From Alphaproteobacteria bacterium (GTDB lineage Bacteria > Pseudomonadota > Alphaproteobacteria > RF32 > CAG-239): a stretch of DNA of 10,988 nucleotides. Shown here in pieces: positions 1-5,568 of this stretch. The notes beneath the pieces were generated by a model that saw only the letters and a program-made list of their open reading frames with translations, made no database searches and was not told where the DNA came from. A program made the translations under genes and the position numbers. Location of the stretch: assembly GCA_017650255.1 (NCBI GenBank), contig JAGCFG010000036.1:1-10988 (forward strand). The letters are read 5' to 3'. Each line of letters opens with the position of its first letter. The stretch's first letter is position 1.

Positions 1-821
1 AAGTAGTTGAAACAGAATTTTCAGCAGAAACTCAGGACAACGCTGTTGAAAATGCTGCAACTGAAAGTGAAGAAACTAAAGAAGTGGCAGTAGAAAATTC
101 TTTCGAGAAAACTGAAGAAGTTGCTGCAAGTAAAGAAAAAGGTATGCTATACGGCCCAAATCCGCCAACAATAGCCATAGTTATTGACGATATGGGTATC
201 AATCGAAAGATGACTAAAGAAATAGGCAGCCTGACATATCCGCTTACAGCATCATTTTTACCCTATGGCATCAACTTAAAAGAGCAGATTGCATATTCTA
301 TTCAAAGCGGACATGAAATTATGCTCCACCTGCCTATGGAACCGCAAATTATGCAAAATTATACCGAAGATATGCTGACAACAGAAATGACAGATGAAGA
401 AATATTGCAAAAATTAAGTCAAATGCTGCAAAAAATCCCGCAGGCTGTCGGTGCCAACAACCATATGGGGAGCAAATTTACCGAAAATGCGCAAAAAATG
501 GGTGTTGTAATGGAAGAATTGGCAAATAAAAATATGCTATTTCTAGATTCCAAAACAAGTTCAAAATCAACAGGGCTCGAACAAGCAAAATTATTCGGAA
601 CGAAGTTTTTTGCCCGCGATATTTTTATCGATAATGAAAATAGTTATGACTATATAATGTCCCAATTGGAAAAAGCAGAAAAAATTGCCCACGACAAGGG
701 CTGTGCAATTGCTATCGGCCACCCGAAGGAACAAACCTACCTTGCGCTAAAAGACTGGTTGCCGGAACTCACGAAAAAAGGTATAAAATTGGTTTGGCTC
801 AGCCAAATAGGCAAAGATTAA
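1..821 (+). CDS. Divergent polysaccharide deacetylase, YibQ family (5' partial)
   Basis: This is the 3' part of a gene that begins upstream of the window: the frame is open from base 3, and the GTG at 84 is an internal Val codon with no ribosome binding site. About 272 residues are visible. Residues 1-50 are a Glu/Ala/Thr-rich linker, as expected between an N-terminal membrane anchor (not visible) and a periplasmic domain. The rest is a complete YibQ-type (PF04748) domain: IAIVIDDMG with Asp62-Asp63, HLPMEP at 109-114, NNHMGS at 152-157 with His154, FLDSKTS at 180-186, and IGHP at 238-241. These Asp and His residues are the likely metal or active-site positions by analogy with carbohydrate esterases. 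The family is thought to act on envelope glycans, but its substrate is not established. Its stop overlaps the convergent transglutaminase gene by 4 bp. Confidence 0.93.
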   Translation, partial: VVETEFSAETQDNAVENAATESEETKEVAVENSFEKTEEVAASKEKGMLYGPNPPTIAIVIDDMGINRKMTKEIGSLTYPLTASFLPYGINLKEQIAYSIQSGHEIMLHLPMEPQIMQNYTEDMLTTEMTDEEILQKLSQMLQKIPQAVGANNHMGSKFTENAQKMGVVMEELANKNMLFLDSKTSSKSTGLEQAKLFGTKFFARDIFIDNENSYDYIMSQLEKAEKIAHDKGCAIAIGHPKEQTYLALKDWLPELTKKGIKLVWLSQIGKD

Positions 822-831
822 TTTTCTTTGC
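811..831. other. Inverted repeat over two convergent stop codons
   Basis: GCAAAGA at 811-817 and TCTTTGC at 825-831 form a perfect 7-bp stem with a 7-base loop. The loop carries TTAA, which supplies TAA stops to both the YibQ-like gene (+) and the transglutaminase gene (-). Neither side is followed by a T-tract, so it is not a canonical intrinsic terminator. It could stabilise both mRNA ends or act with another factor. Confidence 0.45.
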
Positions 832-1507
832 GTACATAACCTCGATCGCGCTTTTCTTTTCTATAATCAAAGTCAAAATAATAATCATCAAAATCATTGA
901 CGTTGCTCTTAAATTTATTATCTCTTTCAAATGAACGCAAAGCTCTTTTGTGCGAATATTCGCGCACACTGCCTGATGGTTGTAAAGAGCCTCTTGACAT
1001 AAATGTAGTATCCACATAAATCTTCTTATTGTTATAATTAAAATAATTCCAAGCATGCGCAAAATTTTTTTTATTGCTTCTTCGCAGACGAACTTCTGTA
1101 GGATATGCATACCCCACCGAAATATTCGCGGAGATACCTGCAATATTACACATTTCTGCAAACATTAGTGCAAATTCCGAACAAATTCCTGATCTAGTTT
1201 TTAATAGTTGATCTGGCTTTTGAATTTTATGTTTTTTCATCAATTTTGTAGCAGATTCGTTAGTATAAAGATATTCATCATAATAGATATGAGACGCAAT
1301 CCAATAAGCAATCATTTTTGCTTTATCATAATCATCATCAAGCGGTTTTATAAGATGGTTTACCAATACTTTCAAATTATCTTCCACTTTGCGTGGTGTG
1401 TTTTTAGCATAACGGCTTATACGCGCCGAAGAATAGTGTGTTGCAAAAGCATCATAAGGTTTTGACACAACAAAAATAAGCAATAAAATTGATACAAAAA
1501 AACGCAT
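818..1507 (-). CDS. Secreted transglutaminase-like protein
   Basis: This encodes a 229-residue exported protein with a transglutaminase-like (PF01841-type) papain-fold core. Residues 1-22 form a signal peptide (MRFFVSILLLIFVV core, likely cleavage after AFA). The catalytic triad is visible: Cys109 in RSGICSEFA, His151 in FAHAWNYF and Asp166 in YVDTTF, in the usual order and spacing. Bacterial members act as cysteine proteases, amidases or cross-linkers, so the reaction cannot be named. The C-terminus after residue 180 is basic then Asp/Tyr-rich and matches nothing I recognise. I chose the ATG at 1507 because AAAGAG lies 6 bases upstream; a TTG at 1522 lies in the terminator U-tract and is less likely. 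The gene follows the lipoprotein gene on the same strand but is separated from it by an intrinsic terminator. It converges on the YibQ-like gene with overlapping stops. Confidence 0.85.
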   Translation of the reverse strand: MRFFVSILLLIFVVSKPYDAFATHYSSARISRYAKNTPRKVEDNLKVLVNHLIKPLDDDYDKAKMIAYWIASHIYYDEYLYTNESATKLMKKHKIQKPDQLLKTRSGICSEFALMFAEMCNIAGISANISVGYAYPTEVRLRRSNKKNFAHAWNYFNYNNKKIYVDTTFMSRGSLQPSGSVREYSHKRALRSFERDNKFKSNVNDFDDYYFDFDYRKEKRDRGYVRKEN

Positions 1508-1520
1508 AACAAGCTCTTTC

Positions 1521-1555
1521 AAAGAAAAAAACAGCCCTCAAAAAGGCGAGGGCTG
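1521..1555 (-). terminator. Intrinsic terminator between the lipoprotein and transglutaminase genes
   Basis: On the minus strand an 8-bp perfect stem (CAGCCCTC at 1532-1539 on the plus strand pairing with GAGGGCTG at 1548-1555, loop of 8) is followed by seven consecutive T residues and then CTTT. It begins about 21 bases after the lipoprotein stop at 1577. The plus strand has no T-tract after the stem, so it works in the minus direction only. It ends about 14 bases before the transglutaminase start, which leaves very little room for a separate promoter. Confidence 0.85.
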
Positions 1556-1576
1556 AAATCAAGAATAAACTTTCGA

Positions 1577-2065
1577 TTATTGAACCGGAACTACAACAAC
1601 CGGTGCATTATATTTTGGTTGCATAACCGGTTTTTGAACTCTTGCAGGAGCATAATATTCCGGAGCATCATAAGCCGGTTGAACATATTGTTGCTGGTAA
1701 TAACCGCCGTTTACGGATTGTCTTTCATAAGCAACATTTTCAAAATGTCTTGGCTCATAAACTGTTCCGTAAGTTGTGCGTTTATATACAACTTCTACAG
1801 GTTCACGAACAGTCTTAAGCTCGCCTTGGCAGCAAGGATCAGCAGCAACAGGCTGAGCATATACCATTTGCGGAGCAGGTGCTGCATATTCCGCATAGAC
1901 CGGTTGAGCAACAGGCATTGGTTGAGCAACAGGAGCAGGTTGAGCTGCTTGAGCCTGTTTTTGATAAGGACATGGCTCTTCCATATATCCTTGGTCAAGT
2001 TCATAATCAGATGCACAAGCTGTCAGAGACAGAGTAGCACCGAGCAAAACAAACAATTTTTTCAT
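1577..2065 (-). CDS. Pro/Gln/Tyr-rich outer-membrane lipoprotein of unknown function
   Basis: This 162-residue protein starts with a lipoprotein signal peptide (MKKLFVLLGATLSLTAC); the lipobox LTAC puts the lipidated Cys at residue 17. Residue +2 is Ala, which fits outer-membrane sorting. The mature part is low complexity: residues 38-75 are Ala/Gln/Pro-rich with a repeated hexapeptide (AQPAPV, AQPMPV, AQPVYA), residues 78-115 are a more ordinary segment with a Cys78-Cys79 pair, and residues 120-162 are rich in Tyr, Gln, Pro and Val. No enzymatic motif is visible; such proteins are often envelope structural or surface components. The ATG at 2065 is preceded by GGGGA at a spacing of 7. A strong terminator lies just downstream, suggesting a short, possibly abundant transcript. 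I do not recognise a named family. Confidence 0.85.
   Translation of the reverse strand: MKKLFVLLGATLSLTACASDYELDQGYMEEPCPYQKQAQAAQPAPVAQPMPVAQPVYAEYAAPAPQMVYAQPVAADPCCQGELKTVREPVEVVYKRTTYGTVYEPRHFENVAYERQSVNGGYYQQQYVQPAYDAPEYYAPARVQKPVMQPKYNAPVVVVPVQ
1902..1945. repeat. 18-bp period tandem repeat within the lipoprotein gene
   Basis: GGTTGAGCAACAGG occurs at 1902-1915 and exactly again at 1920-1933; a third, shorter copy (GGTTGAGC) starts at 1938, keeping the 18-bp period. On the coding (minus) strand these units encode the hexapeptide series AQPAPV, AQPMPV, AQPVYA. Because the period is a multiple of three, copy-number change would lengthen or shorten the protein without a frameshift. Confidence 0.75.
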
Positions 2066-2186
2066 TTCAAATCCCCATTTTTGATAGTTAACAATACAGT
2101 CTTTTCACAAATCATAATAATGTACTTCACACTCTATCAGCGATTTTGTTAAAAAAATATTAAGAAGTCACAATTTTGTGCGTTTT

Positions 2187-3542
2187 TTATCTGTTTTTCA
2201 CATTTTTTCTGCCGATTTTCCATACAGTTCTGAAATATCCGAAAGAAACAACCATAGCCCCTGCAATCCAAGCTAAAGGACTTGCAAAGCAAAGCCCGAC
2301 AAATCCCCATATTTTTGTCAGATAAACTGCGGCAAAAGCTCTCATAATCAACTCCGCAATGCTTGAAATCATCGGAGAAATTGAGTTCCCCATTCCTTGA
2401 CAAGAATTTCTGAAAATAAATATCTGCCCGAGGAAAAAATAAAAAACAACGCTTATTTTCAAATATGTTCTCGCTAATTCCATAATTTGTTCAACCATTT
2501 GCGGTTCTTCACCGGGTATAAACACGCCGACAATCTGTCTGCCGAATACAAAAACCAAAATTGCCAAAACTATGCTCGCACCAAAAGAAACAAGAGATGT
2601 TTGTCTCACCCCTTTTCTCAGCCTGGCAATTCTTCCGGCGCCATAGTTTTGTGCAACAAATGTAGACATTGCAATTCCTAAAGAAACCATCGGTTGTCCG
2701 CCGATTTGCTCAATTCTTAAAGAGGCAGTCATGGCCGCAATCGTGACAAATCCGAATTTGTTGCATATCGTTTGCGTAATCACCGCACTGAGGGCAATAA
2801 TCGAAAATTGAACAGCCATAGGCAAAGCTATAATTAAATTTTGCTTACACAGGTTAATGTTGATTTTACAGTCTTCTTTGCGCGGAATTAGAATCTTAAA
2901 TCTTTTTTGGATAAATACCCAACATGCAACGGCCGAAACACTCATTGCCGTAACAGTTCCAAGTGACGAACCAGCAACGCCCATTTTACAAAAATATATA
3001 AACACGACATTAAGTACAATATTAAGCAACGTTGTAAAAATTAAAAAATACAGCGGAGTTTTGCTGTCACCCAATGCCCGCATAAAACCGGAAAGCAGAT
3101 TGAAACACACAATCATAACAACACCGCAACACAAAACGACCAAAAAATCTTTTGTGTCTTGATAAATTTCAACAGGAACATTCATTGTATGTAAAATATT
3201 ATCTAGTGATAAATACACAGCAAGACTAATGAGAAATGTAAATCCTACACTCAGCAACAATGCCGTAAATACAGCCTTTCGCAGTCTTGCAAAATTTTTT
3301 GCCCCGAAACTCTGTGCTACAATAACGGTCAAACCATTGGTAAAACCGATGCACACCATAATAAGTGCAAAAAAAATCGGTGCGGCAGCGCCAACCGCAG
3401 CCAGTGCTTTCACTCCTAATATGTGTCCAACCAGCAAAATATCCGAAATGCTGTATAATTGCTGGAATAGATTGCTTATCAATAAGGGAATCGTAAATTT
3501 TAATATCAATGGCAACGGACTGCCGACAGTCATATCACGCAT
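2187..3542 (-). CDS. MATE-family multidrug/metabolite efflux transporter
   Basis: This encodes a 451-residue integral inner-membrane protein, normal for the MATE family (12 transmembrane helices, Na+ or H+ antiport of organic cations or metabolites). The N-terminus reads GSPLPLILKFTIPLLISNLF, followed by FQQLYSISDILLVGHILG and ALAAVGAA, the classic MATE helix 1-2 signature. The twofold pseudo-repeat is visible: AQSFGAKNFARLRKA near residues 76-90 recurs as AQNYGAGRIARLRKG in the second half. The sequence style is closest to the DinF/YoeA-like branch frequent in Firmicutes rather than NorM; that placement is from memory. It starts 15 bp after the guanine deaminase stop, so the two are probably co-transcribed. 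The ribosome binding site before the ATG at 3542 is weak (GGTG), so Met4 is a possible alternative start. The substrate is unknown; a purine product or analogue is only suggested by the neighbour. Confidence 0.93.
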   Translation of the reverse strand: MRDMTVGSPLPLILKFTIPLLISNLFQQLYSISDILLVGHILGVKALAAVGAAAPIFFALIMVCIGFTNGLTVIVAQSFGAKNFARLRKAVFTALLLSVGFTFLISLAVYLSLDNILHTMNVPVEIYQDTKDFLVVLCCGVVMIVCFNLLSGFMRALGDSKTPLYFLIFTTLLNIVLNVVFIYFCKMGVAGSSLGTVTAMSVSAVACWVFIQKRFKILIPRKEDCKININLCKQNLIIALPMAVQFSIIALSAVITQTICNKFGFVTIAAMTASLRIEQIGGQPMVSLGIAMSTFVAQNYGAGRIARLRKGVRQTSLVSFGASIVLAILVFVFGRQIVGVFIPGEEPQMVEQIMELARTYLKISVVFYFFLGQIFIFRNSCQGMGNSISPMISSIAELIMRAFAAVYLTKIWGFVGLCFASPLAWIAGAMVVSFGYFRTVWKIGRKNVKNR

Positions 3543-3557
3543 ATCGACACCACAATC

Positions 3558-4049
3558 TCAATATTGTCCTTTTTGAGCAAATTTTTTTGCCCATTTTTGC
3601 ATAACATCTACAGCAGCATCTCTACATTCTTTTATCTGTGTTGCAAAAACTCCGTCTTTCAACAAACTATACAAATCGTCATCCCTAAAACCTATATCTG
3701 CTGCATCTCTTCTTGTGGCAGCATAAAAAATCTTGTCGATATTTGCCCATTTTGCGGTCATCAAACACATCGGGCAGGGTTCACAACTTGTATATAGTAC
3801 ACATCCTGATAAATCCCAAGTCTTGAGATTTTGACAAGCTTCTCTTATGGTAGAAACCTCCGCATGCGCTGAAGGATCGCATGTTGCTAACACCCGATTA
3901 AATCCCGACGCAATACATTCTCCGTTTTTATAGATAACGGCACCGAAAGGACCTCCTCTCGGAGTCGCAATATCATCATCTAACACCATTGCCGAAGCCG
4001 TAACGGCTTTTTCCATGATTTTTATATCTTGTTTATTATAATTTAACAT
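3558..4049 (-). CDS. guaD: Guanine deaminase, cytidine-deaminase fold
   Basis: This is a zinc hydrolase predicted to convert guanine to xanthine and ammonia in purine salvage. The 163-residue length is close to that of Bacillus subtilis GuaD (about 156). Motifs in order: GGPFGAVI (32-39); DPSAHAEV with zinc ligand His62 and catalytic Glu64; LYTSCEPCPMCL with zinc ligands Cys92 and Cys95; FYAATRRDAADIGFRDDDLY (109-127 region), in which Asp123 aligns with the B. subtilis Asp114; and a C-terminal Tyr163. In the B. subtilis enzyme I recall Asp114 and the last Tyr contacting guanine, which favours guanine over a tRNA adenosine (TadA) or cytosine substrate. The ATG at 4049 is preceded by AGAGG at 5 bases; upstream ATGs at 4064 and 4070 lack this. 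It leads a probable two-gene operon with the MATE transporter and is divergent from the ATPase gene. Confidence 0.87.
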   Translation of the reverse strand: MLNYNKQDIKIMEKAVTASAMVLDDDIATPRGGPFGAVIYKNGECIASGFNRVLATCDPSAHAEVSTIREACQNLKTWDLSGCVLYTSCEPCPMCLMTAKWANIDKIFYAATRRDAADIGFRDDDLYSLLKDGVFATQIKECRDAAVDVMQKWAKKFAQKGQY

Positions 4050-4140
4050 TTGTACCTCTATCATGACCATACTAAAAATTATTTAATAAAGAATAGTTAA
4101 GTTTTCAAACAAAATTAGGCAAAATCAGAAAGGTCATTCG
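4050..4140. promoter_or_regulatory. Divergent promoter region, guanine deaminase and secretion ATPase
   Basis: This 91-bp AT-rich gap must hold the start signals for both divergent genes. On the minus strand a plausible sigma-70-like promoter is TTGAAA (plus-strand 4103-4108) with a 17-bp spacer to TAAATA (4080-4085), an only moderate -10 match. For the plus strand I see no clear -35/-10 pair, only AT-rich sequence and the AAAGG ribosome binding site before 4141. No purine riboswitch core is visible. Confidence 0.3.
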
Positions 4141-5094
4141 ATGGTTAAAATAAATGATGCAGATTTTTCGGATATATACATCACACCCAGCAAAAAAGCT
4201 TATATATGGAGCGGAAAATCTCCGCACGGATTAAAAGAAATAACTTTTGATGACTATCCTGAATTTTATTCATTGGTAGAAAAAGAATTTAAATCTAATC
4301 CCAGCTATTTGGTAGTATATCAAAAGCACAGCTATCGCGTAGAAAGAACAATTGCATTGCATGGTGTTCAATATTGCATTCGAAAGCAACCGCAATCTGT
4401 TCCCAGAATTTCCGATTTAGGAATGTCTCCTCAAATTGTTCGCCATCTTATATCTCTTGGCAGAGCTTCCGGACTGATATTGGTTGCAGGCGCCACCGGA
4501 TCGGGAAAATCCACCACTTTGGGAGCATTGTTGAAAGAATATCTCATAAACGAAGGTGGATTTGCTTTGACTATTGAAGATCCTGTTGAGTTGCCTTTGG
4601 ACGGAGTATACAAAAACTCTAACGGTGAGCTTGGTTTGTGCAAACAAACAATGCCACAAAACGGAAAGTGGGCAGAATCACTAAAATCGGCTCTGCGAAG
4701 TTGTCCGCGTTATATAATGCTTGGAGAGATACGTTCTCCCGATATTGCAACCGAAGCTTTACAGGCAGCTGCCTCCGGACACTTGGTTTTAAGTACAATT
4801 CATGCCAACTCCGTGGGAGATGCTATCAACGCTTTGGTTAAATATGCTGCAGCTTCTGATATATCCGAAGATATGGCTTATGATTTGGTGTCAACAAGTT
4901 TGCTTGCATGTCTGCAGCAACGTCTCATCGGTATCCCCAAACGTTTGGTTTTGCAGACTTTGTTTGCCAATCCCGATATTACAAAAGCGTGCCAAGTCAG
5001 AGGTGCAATAAAACTTGGTAAACTCAACTTTTCAACCATAATTGAACAGCAAAATATCAAATTAGTCAACAATCAACCGCTTTTCGGTATTTAA
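4141..5094 (+). CDS. PilT/DotB-type secretion or pilus ATPase
   Basis: This 317-residue protein belongs to the GspE/PilT/VirB11/DotB superfamily of hexameric ATPases that drive type II/IV secretion or pilus dynamics from the cytoplasmic face of the inner membrane. Residues 1-90 are a divergent N-terminal domain with a short YRVERTIALHGVQYCIRKQP segment corresponding to the family's RxN strand region. The catalytic core is intact: Walker A GATGSGKST (117-125, Lys123), Asp box TIEDPVE (144-150), Walker B YIMLGEIRSPD (191-201, Glu196) and His box STIHANSVGD (218-227). It lacks the N1E domain and Cys4 zinc motif of GspE/PilB. Its length suits PilT, DotB or a conjugation-type ATPase, and I cannot decide between them. 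AAAGG sits 7 bases before the ATG. No pilin, platform, secretin or other secretion gene lies in the window. Its stop overlaps the convergent thioredoxin-fold gene. Confidence 0.85.
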   Translation: MVKINDADFSDIYITPSKKAYIWSGKSPHGLKEITFDDYPEFYSLVEKEFKSNPSYLVVYQKHSYRVERTIALHGVQYCIRKQPQSVPRISDLGMSPQIVRHLISLGRASGLILVAGATGSGKSTTLGALLKEYLINEGGFALTIEDPVELPLDGVYKNSNGELGLCKQTMPQNGKWAESLKSALRSCPRYIMLGEIRSPDIATEALQAAASGHLVLSTIHANSVGDAINALVKYAAASDISEDMAYDLVSTSLLACLQQRLIGIPKRLVLQTLFANPDITKACQVRGAIKLGKLNFSTIIEQQNIKLVNNQPLFGI

Positions 5095-5552
5095 TAACCA
5101 TTGCCGAGAAAATTATCTATTTTATATCTGACAAATTCATCAAAGGATACTTTGTCTGATATCATGTTTTGCAGGTCTTCAATTTTTTGATATCCGAAAG
5201 AAGTTCCGTCGTCAATTTTTACTAAAACGACTTCAAGCGGCCGAGAAAGTTGATAAGTTTCAACAAAATTATATTCCTCATCATTTTGATAATCTATCAT
5301 AAAAAAGCTGTATTTATCCGCATAATTTTTTTGATATATTTCTTCAAGCATTGCCATCGCCTGCGGGCAGCCGTAGCAGTAGTTGTTATTGTAAAAAACA
5401 TAAATTATCGATTTATTATAATTTTCATTCTCAGCGGCAAAATATTCCTGCAGAGTTTGATTTGGATTATACTCTCCCTGATATACCGGAAGTTGTGCCC
5501 AAACACACCCACAATCGCAGAACATCAACGCGATAGCCCAAAATTTTTTCAT
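5091..5552 (-). CDS. Secreted thioredoxin-fold CxxC protein, ArsF-like
   Basis: This encodes a 153-residue exported protein. The leader is MKKFWAIALMFCDCGCVWA with likely cleavage after VWA (residue 19), unusual in carrying three Cys (12, 14, 16). The mature domain has a thioredoxin-like order: strand KSIIYVFYN, the redox motif CYGC (59-62) at the start of a helix, strand YSFFMIDYQ, then YQLSRPLEVVLVKI with a candidate cis-Pro105. The C-terminal half (YQLSRP to FVRYKI) resembles the small ArsF-type thioredoxin-like family as I remember it. A periplasmic thiol-disulfide or electron-transfer role is inferred, and the partner is unknown. The ATG at 5552 has a strong GGAGG 5 bases upstream; the longer frame from 5609 would overlap the aminopeptidase gene and lose the signal peptide. 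It is the last gene of the prmA operon, 16 bp after the aminopeptidase stop. Confidence 0.75.
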   Translation of the reverse strand: MKKFWAIALMFCDCGCVWAQLPVYQGEYNPNQTLQEYFAAENENYNKSIIYVFYNNNYCYGCPQAMAMLEEIYQKNYADKYSFFMIDYQNDEEYNFVETYQLSRPLEVVLVKIDDGTSFGYQKIEDLQNMISDKVSFDEFVRYKIDNFLGNGY

Positions 5553-5568
5553 TATTTCCTCCATTAAT

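Noticed and set aside
84..821. A complete CDS starting with GTG at 84
   Set aside because: The frame is open back to base 3 with in-frame Glu-rich coding sequence, and there is no ribosome binding site at 84, so this is the tail of a longer gene.
799..1161. Minus-strand 120-codon frame
   Set aside because: It overlaps the transglutaminase gene in another frame on the same strand and shows no family motif or ribosome binding site.
1580..2152. Plus-strand 190-codon frame opposite the lipoprotein gene
   Set aside because: It is antisense to a gene with a clear lipobox and start; the long open frame follows from that gene's biased composition.
2150..2186. Possible terminator after the MATE gene (CACA-AAAT-TGTG, later T run)
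   Set aside because: The stem is only about 4-5 bp with no GC-rich core, and the T run is separated from it by about ten bases.
2066..2186. Promoter for the lipoprotein gene
   Set aside because: Several AT-rich hexamers occur (TTGTGA, TATTGT), but no -35/-10 pair has acceptable spacing and match.
4050..4140. Purine riboswitch upstream of the guanine deaminase
   Set aside because: The leader is too short and AT-rich, and neither the conserved purine-aptamer loops nor an expression-platform hairpin can be seen.
4374..5072. Several short frames inside the secretion ATPase gene
   Set aside because: All are out-of-frame or antisense shadows of a gene with intact Walker A, Walker B, Asp and His boxes.
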